A stretch of DNA of 25,161 bases from SFTH01 sp963643985 (GTDB taxonomy: Bacteria; Bacillota; Clostridia; Christensenellales; Aristaeellaceae): contig CAVINP010000019.1 of NCBI GenBank assembly GCA_963643985.1, positions 1 to 25,161 of the forward strand. Direction: 5' to 3'. Within the stretch, counting starts at the first letter, position 1; every line of letters starts with the position of its first letter. This document shows, piece by piece, positions 12,165-19,451 of the stretch. The notes beneath the pieces are model-generated. The model saw only the letters and a program-made list of their open reading frames with translations, ran no database searches and was not told the DNA's origin. A program made the translations under genes and the position numbers.

Positions 12165-14170
12165 TTTATCGCCGCATCCCTGAATTTCTGTACCCATTCG
12201 GCCTCGGCCAGGGCGATCACGGCCTTCGCGTCCGCGCTGTCTCTGTCCTTCATCAGCTCCCGCGCCTCGTCGTGCACGAGCTTGAGCAGCTGCGTATCTC
12301 CCGCAAAGCTGCCCACGCCGAGCACGATGGCGCCGGACTGGCGCGTGCCGAACATATCGCCCGGTCCACGCAGTTCCATATCCTTTTGAGCGATTTTGAA
12401 GCCGTCGGGCGTGCTTGCCAGAAACTTGAGCCGCTCGTTCGGCTCGGCCATCAGGAAGCACCAGGAGGCTTCGCTGCCGCGCCCCACGCGCCCGCGCAGC
12501 TGATGCAGCTGGGCCAGGCCGAAGCGCTCCGCATTTTCGATCACCATGACCGTGGCATTGGGCACATTCACGCCCACTTCGATGACGGTCGTGGACACCA
12601 GCACGTCACATTCGCCCTTCCGGAACTTTTCAAGTGCCGCTTCCTTGTCGGCAGGCTTCATGCGTCCGTGCACCAGCTCGATGCGCAGATCCTTCAGATC
12701 CCGCGTGCGCAGATCCTCGTAGACCTGCTCGGCCGGCCGGGCATCCACCGCCTCGGATTCCTCCACCAGCGGACAGACCACGTATATCTGCCGCCCTTTT
12801 TTCGCTTCATTGCGCAAAAACGTATACATATCCCGGCGCTTGGCCTCGGGCACAATGCGGGTTCTGACCGTCTTGCGTCCGGGCGGCATTTCATCTATGA
12901 CGGATATATCCAGATCACCGTAGAGTATCAGCGAGAGCGAGCGTGGTATCGGCGTAGCCGACATCACCAGCACATTCGGCTTTTCGTTGCCCTTCTTCTC
13001 CAGCATCGTGCGCTGTCTGACGCCGAAGCGATGCTGCTCGTCCGTCACCGCAATGCCGAGGTTGTGATACTCCACACTTTCGGTGATCAGCGCATGCGTA
13101 CCGATGATGACATCCCATTCCCCGCTTGCGATGGCTTCGTGGGCCAGGCGGTGCGTCTTTTGCGTCATGCTGCCGGTGAGCAGCCCCACGCGCAGCCCCA
13201 GTGGCTCCAGTATTTCCTTTGCGCTTTGGAAGTGCTGACCGGCCAACACTTCCGTGGGTGCCATCAGCGCTGCCTGATAGCCGCCCCTGCATGCCAGATA
13301 GATCGAGCCGAAAGCCACGGCGGTCTTGCCGCTGCCGACATCGCCCTGAACCATGCGTGCCATGGCGTGCGGTGAAGCCATGTCCTCGGCGATCTCGCGC
13401 AGCACGCGCTCCTGCGCCCCCGTCGGCGGAAAGGCAAGGCTTTTCCAGAAATGCGCTATTGTTTTATCGTCAATGCCGATGCTTACACCGGCCTCACCCG
13501 TGTTGCGCGTGAGCATGAGTGCCGTCTGGTACAGCAGCAGTTCTTCAAAGGCAATGCGTCTGCGGGCGGCCTCCAACGCCTCGCGGCTGTCGGGAAAATG
13601 GGCATTGCGCATCGCAAAATTGCGCTCACACAGGTCGTACTTTCGGCGGATTCGCTCGGGCAGTTCGTCCTGCCACTGTCCTTCGCAGGCCTCCAGAGCC
13701 GCCCTGATGCAGGCTGTAAGCGTCTTGGGGCCCATGCCGGGCACGGATCTGTAGACCGGCACAATGCCGCCCGCATTTTCGATGGCGGGACTCGATATCT
13801 GTATCGCGCCGCCGCGTGCCTCGCAGCGCCCGTAGAGCGTCATCTCGCGTCCGACGGACAGCTGTTCCTTGAGCCAGGGCTGATTGTACCATACGACGCC
13901 CATGGTGTCCGAACCGTCGCTGACGAAAACTTTCGTAATCACCAGCCGACGCACGCGCTTTTGCATTACCTCGCCGACCACCTGCACGCGCACAGCCGCC
14001 GTCTGCCCCGGTCTCAGTTCACGAAGCGGCACGGTGTTGGTCAGATCGCGGTAGTCTCTGGGCAGGAACATGACCAGATCGCGCACCGTGTACAGCCCCA
14101 CTGCGGCCAGCGCATTGACTCTGGCCGGGCCGATCCCGCGAATATCCGAGAGCGGAAAATCCATCGGCAT
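12161..14170 (-). CDS. recG: ATP-dependent DNA helicase RecG
   Basis: The 669-aa protein remodels stalled replication forks and recombination intermediates. An N-terminal wedge/OB domain (1-150) starts with the helix-hairpin-helix-like DIRGIGPARVNALAA and GVVWYNQPWLKEQL. The helicase core has QGDVGSGKTAVAF (Walker A, 275-287), APTEVLAGQH, VTDEQHRFGVRQR (motif II DEQH, 377-380), VMSATPIPRSL, and QLRGRVGRG (motif VI). RecG ends with the GDMFGTRQSG wedge-loop region, also present. Length is normal. ATG 14170 has AAAGGAG 6 bases upstream. It follows fakA in the order known from Bacillota (rpmB / yloU-fakA-recG). There is no hairpin before the convergent trhP gene. Confidence 0.98.
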   Translation of the reverse strand: MPMDFPLSDIRGIGPARVNALAAVGLYTVRDLVMFLPRDYRDLTNTVPLRELRPGQTAAVRVQVVGEVMQKRVRRLVITKVFVSDGSDTMGVVWYNQPWLKEQLSVGREMTLYGRCEARGGAIQISSPAIENAGGIVPVYRSVPGMGPKTLTACIRAALEACEGQWQDELPERIRRKYDLCERNFAMRNAHFPDSREALEAARRRIAFEELLLYQTALMLTRNTGEAGVSIGIDDKTIAHFWKSLAFPPTGAQERVLREIAEDMASPHAMARMVQGDVGSGKTAVAFGSIYLACRGGYQAALMAPTEVLAGQHFQSAKEILEPLGLRVGLLTGSMTQKTHRLAHEAIASGEWDVIIGTHALITESVEYHNLGIAVTDEQHRFGVRQRTMLEKKGNEKPNVLVMSATPIPRSLSLILYGDLDISVIDEMPPGRKTVRTRIVPEAKRRDMYTFLRNEAKKGRQIYVVCPLVEESEAVDARPAEQVYEDLRTRDLKDLRIELVHGRMKPADKEAALEKFRKGECDVLVSTTVIEVGVNVPNATVMVIENAERFGLAQLHQLRGRVGRGSEASWCFLMAEPNERLKFLASTPDGFKIAQKDMELRGPGDMFGTRQSGAIVLGVGSFAGDTQLLKLVHDEARELMKDRDSADAKAVIALAEAEWVQKFRDAAIN

Positions 14171-14196
14171 GGTGAACTCCTTTCGAATTTTACGGA

Positions 14197-14230
14197 AACA
14201 GGGCTGTCTCCGCCCGGAAACAGCCCCGTC
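14197..14230 (-). terminator. Hairpin between fakA and recG, weak terminator or processing site
   Basis: On the minus strand about 15 base pairs (with wobbles) form between 14230-14216 and 14211-14197 around a 4-base loop, just after the fakA stop. Only three T follow, so termination would be partial; it may reduce recG expression or stabilise the upstream message. Confidence 0.45.
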
Positions 14231-14250
14231 GTATGTGTGTTCTGATGTTC

Positions 14251-15900
14251 TTACTCCACCGCAATCAGGTAGTAGTACAGCGGCTGACCACCCAGCTGCA
14301 GCTCGATGTCGCAGTCGGGATAACGCTCTTCGAGCGCCTCGCTGAGCGCCTCAGCATCCTCGCGCGTAACGTCGCTGCCGTAATACACGGTAATCAGCGC
14401 GGTCTCGTCCGTGACCATCTTCGCTGTCACGGCCAGACTGACCTCGGCAATGTCATGGCCCAGCTCGTTGAGCTTGTTGTCGATCAGGCCCATGATGTCG
14501 CCCTGATGGATCTCCATCTCGTCGTAGACCGTATCGCGCACGGCATAGGTGATGGAGGCGGTGTGCACATTCTCGGCAGCCTCGGTCATGGCCGCGGTAT
14601 TCTCCTCGATACTTGCCTCCTGAGAGAAGGACAGCATGGCGGAAATGCCCATCGGGACGGATTTTGTCGGCAGCACGATGACGTTTTTCTTGGTCAGTTC
14701 GGCCGCCTGCTGCGCCGCCAGAATGATGTTGGTGTTGTTGGGCAGTATGAACACGTTTTTGGCGTTCGTGGCTTCCACGGCCTGCGCAAGATCCTGTATG
14801 CTCGGGTTCATCGTCTGGCCGCCGTCCACGATCTGATCCACCATGAGCTCGCGGAAGATGTCCGCCAGACCCGAACCCAGTGCCACGGCAACGATGCCGT
14901 ATTCCTTCATCTGGGCCTCGGCAGCCTGGGCACGCTTAATCTCGCGCTCGCGTGCCTCTTCAAACATATTGTCGACCTTGATGGCGTCCAGTTCGCCCAG
15001 CTCCAGCGCGTACTGCATGGCCTTGCCGGGGTCATTGGTGTGCACGTGCACCTTCACCACGGAGAGGTCGGAGATGACGAGCACGCAATCGCCGATGCGT
15101 TCCAGGCGCTTCCTGAGGCGAACGACCTCGCTCTCCTTCATGTCCGCCCGCGGATGCGACACAATGAACTCCGTGCAATAGCCGAACCTGATCTCGTCCA
15201 CGGACAGATCGCCGTGATCGTCCACGAATTCGCCTGGCATGCCCTGCTCCTGCGCTTGCGTTTCGTCACTGACCTCGACAGACTCGCCCGTCAGGGCAGC
15301 GTACATGCCGCGCAGTATGACCATCAGGCCCTTGCCGCCGCTGTCAACCACGCCGGCCTGCTTGAGCACAGGCAGCATATCCGGGGTCTTCTTGAGGATT
15401 TCGTCGCCCGCGGACAGCGTGTAGCGCCACAGATCAACCATGTTGTCGAACTTGGACGCGGAGGCTTCCGTCTGCTCGGCGATCACGCGGATCACCGTCA
15501 GTATGGTGCCCTCCTTGGGCTTCATCACGGCCTTGTACGCCGTCTTGGCAGCGCCGCGCAGCGCCTGCACCCACAGTGCGCAGTCAATGTCGTCATGGCC
15601 GGCCAGCGTGTGCGCGATGCCGCGCAGTATCTGGCTGAGAATGACGCCGGAATTGCCGCGTGCGCCCTTGAGCGCACCTCGCGCCACCGCATCCGTTACG
15701 TCTGCAACGGAAGTGTAGCGCTTCATGTTCATTTCCTTGATGGCTGCCGATATCGTCTGGGACATGTTGGAACCCGTGTCGCCATCCGGCACGGGAAACA
15801 CGTTCAGTGCATCGACGCTCTCCCTGTTCTGAATCAGCAAAGCTGCGCCCGAGGAGAACATCTCCTTGAGCATCGAACCGTCTATCTTCGTTATAGCCAT
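14251..15900 (-). CDS. fakA: DAK2-domain protein, fatty acid kinase catalytic subunit (YloV/FakA)
   Basis: The 549-aa protein phosphorylates fatty acids held by a FakB partner, feeding them into phospholipid synthesis. The N-terminal DhaL-type kinase domain (about 1-200) has NVFPVPDGDTGSNM (Asp39, Asp41 bind Mg-ATP), GARGNSGVILSQILRG and GVVDSGGKGL. A middle domain (about 230-330) includes CTEFIVSHP and VHVHTNDPGKAMQYA, with the Zn-binding Cys and His region of FakA, and the C-terminal DegV-like domain has ILPNNTNIILAAQQAAEL. Length fits the 545-560 of the family. GGAGG lies 6 bases before ATG 15900, and yloU ends 15 bases upstream. No fakB gene is in the window. Confidence 0.95.
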   Translation of the reverse strand: MAITKIDGSMLKEMFSSGAALLIQNRESVDALNVFPVPDGDTGSNMSQTISAAIKEMNMKRYTSVADVTDAVARGALKGARGNSGVILSQILRGIAHTLAGHDDIDCALWVQALRGAAKTAYKAVMKPKEGTILTVIRVIAEQTEASASKFDNMVDLWRYTLSAGDEILKKTPDMLPVLKQAGVVDSGGKGLMVILRGMYAALTGESVEVSDETQAQEQGMPGEFVDDHGDLSVDEIRFGYCTEFIVSHPRADMKESEVVRLRKRLERIGDCVLVISDLSVVKVHVHTNDPGKAMQYALELGELDAIKVDNMFEEAREREIKRAQAAEAQMKEYGIVAVALGSGLADIFRELMVDQIVDGGQTMNPSIQDLAQAVEATNAKNVFILPNNTNIILAAQQAAELTKKNVIVLPTKSVPMGISAMLSFSQEASIEENTAAMTEAAENVHTASITYAVRDTVYDEMEIHQGDIMGLIDNKLNELGHDIAEVSLAVTAKMVTDETALITVYYGSDVTREDAEALSEALEERYPDCDIELQLGGQPLYYYLIAVE

Positions 15901-15915
15901 TTAAACCTCCAGGAA

Positions 15916-16266
15916 TCAGACGCGAATATCCTCAACGCACACGTTCACGCGGCCCACCGGAATTCCCGTGAGATGTTCTACCTTGTACTTTACGGTCTCA
16001 ATGATCGACGCTGCAACAGCGCTGATCGAAATGCCGTATTCAACGATGATGAACAGATCAATGTCCACCTTGTCACCCGAAGCACGCACCTTCACGCCGC
16101 GGCCGAGGTTTTCCTTGCCCATCAGCTGAACGATGCCGTCCGTAGAGCGCTTCGAGGCCATGCCCACTATGCCGTAGCAGTCCAGCGCGGCATATCCGGC
16201 CACGCGCACCAGGACATCGTCGTTGACCGTCACGAGACCGAGATCGGTTTTAAACTTGCAATCCAT
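15916..16266 (-). CDS. yloU: Asp23/Gls24 family envelope stress response protein YloU
   Basis: The 116-aa product is the YloU member of the Asp23/Gls24 family, which pairs with fakA across Bacillota. It shows the family pattern: DLGLVTVNDDVLVRVAGYAA, CYGIVGMAS, GVKVRASGDKVDIDLFIIVE, and the closing TGIPVGRVNVCVEDI. Its exact role is unknown; relatives bind the membrane or respond to alkaline and cell-wall stress. ATG 16266 is chosen because GGAGG lies 7 bases upstream and the sequence before it (to 16317) is not conserved-looking and lies over the leader. It is first in the yloU-fakA-recG operon, divergent from rpmB as in B. subtilis. Confidence 0.95.
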   Translation of the reverse strand: MDCKFKTDLGLVTVNDDVLVRVAGYAALDCYGIVGMASKRSTDGIVQLMGKENLGRGVKVRASGDKVDIDLFIIVEYGISISAVAASIIETVKYKVEHLTGIPVGRVNVCVEDIRV

Positions 16267-16325
16267 TTCAAAACCTCCGTTCAGGTGTTGATCGTATATT
16301 TTATGGGATAAACCCATGCATTATC

Positions 16326-16354
16326 AGTATAACTTGTTTTGGTCAAATATGCAA
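16326..16354 (-). promoter_or_regulatory. Promoter of yloU-fakA-recG
   Basis: Read on the minus strand, TTGCAT (16354-16349), 17 bases, TATACT (16331-16326). A short hairpin (ATGGG/CCCAT) falls at the very start of the predicted transcript near 16300-16317. Confidence 0.72.
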
Positions 16355-16457
16355 GCGTCTCGCCAAAAAACAAGGGCTGTTGCGCGGAATTTTCACTTTA
16401 GCAGTAGCCCAATCCCGAAAAATGACCTTGATAGCAGAACTTTTACATATCCACCAC

Positions 16458-16486
16458 TTGCGTTTTGCCCGAATAGGTGCTATAAT
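16458..16486 (+). promoter_or_regulatory. Promoter of rpmB
   Basis: TTGCGT (16458-16463), 17 bases, TATAAT (16481-16486), about 46 bases before the rpmB ATG. Confidence 0.8.
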
Positions 16487-16532
16487 TCTACTGTTTTGAT
16501 GTGACATACCCTTGAAGGAGGTGTGATAGAGT

Positions 16533-16724
16533 ATGAGAAAGTTTTGTGAAGTATGCGGCAAGGGCGTAGTTTACGGCAACAACGTGAGCCATTCCAACCG
16601 CAAGACGCGCCGCACCTGGGCTCCGAACACGCAGAAGGTCAAAGTTCTCGTGAACGGTGTTCCCAAGAGCATGTCTGTTTGCACGCGCTGCCTGCGCAGC
16701 AATAAAGTCGAGCGCGCTCTGTAA
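16533..16724 (+). CDS. rpmB: 50S ribosomal protein L28
   Basis: The 63-aa protein is ribosomal L28. It starts MRKFCEVCGKGVVYGNNVSH, continues with SNRKTRRTWAPN, and ends with CTRCLRSNKVERAL. The pairs CxxC at 5-8 and CTRC near the C-terminus form the zinc ribbon of the Cys-containing paralogue. It is strongly basic as expected. The ribosome site AAGGAGGTGTGA lies just before the ATG. It is monocistronic, with its own promoter and terminator, and divergent from yloU. Confidence 0.99.
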   Translation: MRKFCEVCGKGVVYGNNVSHSNRKTRRTWAPNTQKVKVLVNGVPKSMSVCTRCLRSNKVERAL

Positions 16725-16748
16725 GGAAATCCAAGCTTCATATCTATA

Positions 16749-16798
16749 GGCGGATCCGCTTTTTCATTTTGAAAGGGCGGGTTCGCTTATTTATTTTG
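16749..16798 (+). terminator. Rho-independent terminator after rpmB
   Basis: About 10 base pairs (with two wobbles) between 16751-16760 and 16777-16786, extended by a T/A-rich upper stem, are followed by a T-rich tail (16787-16798). Confidence 0.78.
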
Positions 16799-16808
16799 CT
16801 GCAAACTG

Positions 16809-16837
16809 TTGTCCGACAGCGCAATTTATGGTATGAT
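16809..16837 (+). promoter_or_regulatory. Promoter of zapA-U32-mutS2
   Basis: TTGTCC (16809-16814), 17 bases, TATGAT (16832-16837), about 43 bases before the zapA ATG and just after the rpmB terminator. Confidence 0.72.
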
Positions 16838-16880
16838 ACAGAATAGGAAATTAGAGTGCATCGGGGGAGATTGAGCCGTT

Positions 16881-17144
16881 ATGGAAAAGATCAAGACCAC
16901 CGTTCGTATCGCAGACCGCGAATATGCCATCTCAAGCTACGATTCCGAGGAATACATCCGGGGTGTTGCCGCATGGGTGGACCGCCGCATGCGTGAACTG
17001 TATCAGGCCACTCGCCTGCCCGGCGGGCAACTGGCGGTTCTGACGGCCGTAAATGCTGCGGACGACATGATGAAGTCCCGCGAGGAGATCCGCCGTCTGA
17101 AACAGGAAATCGAAGAACTGCGTGCCCGGGTGAAAAAGGCATGA
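16881..17144 (+). CDS. zapA: Cell division protein ZapA
   Basis: The 87-aa protein is a ZapA homologue, which crosslinks FtsZ filaments at the division ring. It shows the short N-terminal beta region (KTTVRIADREYAISSYDSEE), the helix EYIRGVAAWVDRRMRELYQA, LAVLTAVNAADDMMKSREE, and a C-terminal coiled coil rich in E, R and K. Length (85-95) is normal. GGGGGAG lies about 11 bases before the ATG. Its stop overlaps the ATG of the U32 gene in ATGA. zapA, a large U32 gene and mutS2 form a recurrent operon in Clostridia. Confidence 0.93.
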   Translation: MEKIKTTVRIADREYAISSYDSEEYIRGVAAWVDRRMRELYQATRLPGGQLAVLTAVNAADDMMKSREEIRRLKQEIEELRARVKKA

Positions 17145-19447
17145 CGTTGCCGGAACTGCTCTGCCCCGCGGGCAGCGCGTCCGCAATGGTTGCTGCCGTG
17201 CAATGCGGTGCGGACGCAGTCTATCTGGGCGCGGGCGATTTCAATGCCCGCCGCAATGCCGACAATTTCGGCGGTGAACTGGATGCTGCCGTACTGTATT
17301 GTCATGCCCGCAACGTGCGTGTTTACGTCACGCTGAACACGATGGTGCGACAGGACGAGTTGGCGCGCCTCGAGGCCACCATCACCGAGATCTGCCGCGC
17401 CGGTGCGGACGGGGTGATTGTGCAGGATATCGGCGTGGCAGCTGCCGTGCACCAAATGGCCCCTGCTCTGCCGCTGCACGCCAGCACGCAGATGGCGGTA
17501 CACAACCGTCAGGGCGTGGAGTTTCTGCTGAAGCATGGCTTTAAACGCATTGTCCTGGCACGCGAAATGACATTTGAAGAGATGTCGCGCTGCGCGGATC
17601 TCGGCGCACAGCTGGAGGTATTCGTGCACGGTGCGCTCTGCGTATCCTGCTCCGGACAGTGCCTGATGTCATCGCTGATCGGTGGCAGAAGCGGCAACCG
17701 CGGCCTCTGTGCCCAGCCCTGCCGCATGAAATACCGTTTGGGGACGCAGGAAGGCTACCTGCTCTCCACACGCGACCTCTGCGGTCTGCCGCTGCTTCAA
17801 GAATATGTGCAGGCCGGCGTGAACAGCTTAAAGATTGAGGGGCGGCTCAAGCGACCGGAATACGTCGCAAACGTTGCCCGGATCTACCGGGGCGCGCTGG
17901 ACGCGCTCGGGGACAGCCGGGCCTTCGACACGGCGCGTGCCGTGACGGAGCTTAAGCAGATGTTCAATCGCGGCGGTTTCACGGACGGCTACGGCCCCGG
18001 CGTTGAGGACGAAAAGCTCATGTTTGCCGAGCGTCCCAACCATCTGGGCGTTGAGATCGGCCATTGCGTACGCGACGGCAAAATCGAAACGGATGTGCCC
18101 TTAAATGCCAAGGATGTGCTCTGTCTACGCCGCAAAGGTTCGGACGACATAATGATCAATGCGGGAGATATGCACAAGGCCCGCAGCGGTGACANNNNNN
18201 NNNNNNNNNNNNNNNNNNNNNNNNNNNNNNNNNNNNNNNNNNNNNNNNNNNNNNNNNNNNNNNNNNNNNNNNNNNNNNNNNNNNNNNNNNNNNNNNNNNN
18301 NNNNNNNNNNNNNNNNNNNNNNNNNNNNNNNNNNNNNNNNNNNNNNNNNNNNNNNNNNNNNNNNNNNNNNNNNNNNNNNNNNNNNNNNNNNNNNNNNNNN
18401 NNNNNNNNNNNNNNNNNNNNNNNNNNNNNNNNNNNNNNNNNNNNNNNNNNNNNNNNNNNNNNNNNNNNNNNNNNNNNNNNNNNNNNNNNNNNNNNNNNNN
18501 NNNNNCTCAGGCGACAGGCCGTGGAGAAATTGATTGTAAAGCGCGGCGGCAACGGGCATATGTACCACCCGCTGACGCTACCCAAGATCGATAGAATATC
18601 GCCTGATAAGACAATGCTTGTCGTGCAGAGCGGTGATACCGCACTGCTCAGACGCGCACTGCAGGCGGGTGCGGATCGCGCGGCTTTCGCGCCCGAGGAC
18701 ATCCGCTTGCCCGCGCTCAACGCTGCAGCCCGCGATCTGCCCGAGCGCTTTGATCTGGTGCTGTCGCCCGTGGCCTGCGAAGCTGACCTGAATGCGCTCA
18801 ATGTCTGGGCCAATGAAAACGATGAGCGCATTGCACACTGCTACATCTCAAACATCGGTCAGCTCGATCTGCATTGGCCGGGCGAAATGATTGCCGATAT
18901 GCACATGAACATCGCCAATGATCTCTCCGTTGCGCAACTGCTTGATTGGGGCATTGATTGCTGCACGCCCTCTGTGGAACTGAATCACAGCCAGATCAGG
19001 GCCTTGGGCGGCAGGCACGAACTGATCGTCTACGGCAGGCTGCCGCTGATGCTGCTACGCCACTGTCCGCTGCGTGCCGTGAACAGGCTGCCGGGCAAAC
19101 ATGCCGACTGTCGCCGCTGCGATGCCTGTGCGCCGGAGGCGCGGCTGAACGCCATGATGCTGACCGATCGCACGGGCGCAGGCTTTCCCTTGCGGCGCAC
19201 GGCGGCCGAGGGCGGCTGCGTGATCCGCCTGCTCAACAGCGCCGTACTGATGCTGCTGCGCCGTACCTCTGCCCTGCCCAAGGCCGAGGCCTGGCGGCTG
19301 CTCTTTGACGGCAATGATCCTGTGGAAGACATCGTGCACCTGCACCGTCTTGCACTTGCGGGCGGCGATCCGCGGCATGATGCCGCCTTCTCCGTGATCG
19401 AAGCAATGAACACAACCACCGGACATTATTTCCGAGGAGTCGAATAG
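17141..19447 (+). CDS. Large U32 family protein (RlhA-like), interrupted by an assembly gap
   Basis: The frame encodes 768 residues, about 104 of them hidden by N (18195-18505). The N-terminal U32 core shows LLCPAGSASAMVAA, GADAVYLGAGDFNARRNADN, LHASTQMAVHNRQG, EVFVHGALCVSCSGQCLMSS, GNRGLCAQPCRMKY and NSLKIEGRLKRPEYVA, with four conserved Cys. After the gap come YGRLPLMLLRHCPLR, a C-rich block (CRRCDAC) and the ending TTGHYFRGVE, as in the longer U32 proteins with DUF3656. These resemble E. coli RlhA (YdcP), needed for 5-hydroxycytidine at C2501 of 23S rRNA; the substrate here is inferred. The reading frame is the same on both sides of the gap. It is coupled to zapA by ATGA and lies four bases before mutS2. 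Confidence 0.9.
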   Translation: MTLPELLCPAGSASAMVAAVQCGADAVYLGAGDFNARRNADNFGGELDAAVLYCHARNVRVYVTLNTMVRQDELARLEATITEICRAGADGVIVQDIGVAAAVHQMAPALPLHASTQMAVHNRQGVEFLLKHGFKRIVLAREMTFEEMSRCADLGAQLEVFVHGALCVSCSGQCLMSSLIGGRSGNRGLCAQPCRMKYRLGTQEGYLLSTRDLCGLPLLQEYVQAGVNSLKIEGRLKRPEYVANVARIYRGALDALGDSRAFDTARAVTELKQMFNRGGFTDGYGPGVEDEKLMFAERPNHLGVEIGHCVRDGKIETDVPLNAKDVLCLRRKGSDDIMINAGDMHKARSGDXXXXXXXXXXXXXXXXXXXXXXXXXXXXXXXXXXXXXXXXXXXXXXXXXXXXXXXXXXXXXXXXXXXXXXXXXXXXXXXXXXXXXXXXXXXXXXXXXXXXXXXXLRRQAVEKLIVKRGGNGHMYHPLTLPKIDRISPDKTMLVVQSGDTALLRRALQAGADRAAFAPEDIRLPALNAAARDLPERFDLVLSPVACEADLNALNVWANENDERIAHCYISNIGQLDLHWPGEMIADMHMNIANDLSVAQLLDWGIDCCTPSVELNHSQIRALGGRHELIVYGRLPLMLLRHCPLRAVNRLPGKHADCRRCDACAPEARLNAMMLTDRTGAGFPLRRTAAEGGCVIRLLNSAVLMLLRRTSALPKAEAWRLLFDGNDPVEDIVHLHRLALAGGDPRHDAAFSVIEAMNTTTGHYFRGVE
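18195..18505. other. Assembly gap (311 N)
   Basis: A run of 311 undetermined bases lies inside the large U32 gene. Both sides translate in the same frame as parts of one protein, so the gap length is probably close to the truth, but its content is unknown. Confidence 0.99.
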
Positions 19448-19451
19448 CTAT

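Noticed and set aside
12272..13375. Plus-strand frame of 367 codons inside recG
   Set aside because: It is an antisense shadow of recG's helicase domain, with no start signal.
14233..16311. Long plus-strand open frame (692 codons) antisense to yloU-fakA
   Set aside because: It overlaps two certain genes end to end and has shadow composition (His/Val/Gly-rich) and no ribosome site.
16741..16765. Simple GCGGATCCGC hairpin with T run as rpmB terminator
   Set aside because: A self-palindrome this short leaves too small a loop; the longer pairing with 16777-16786 is the better structure.
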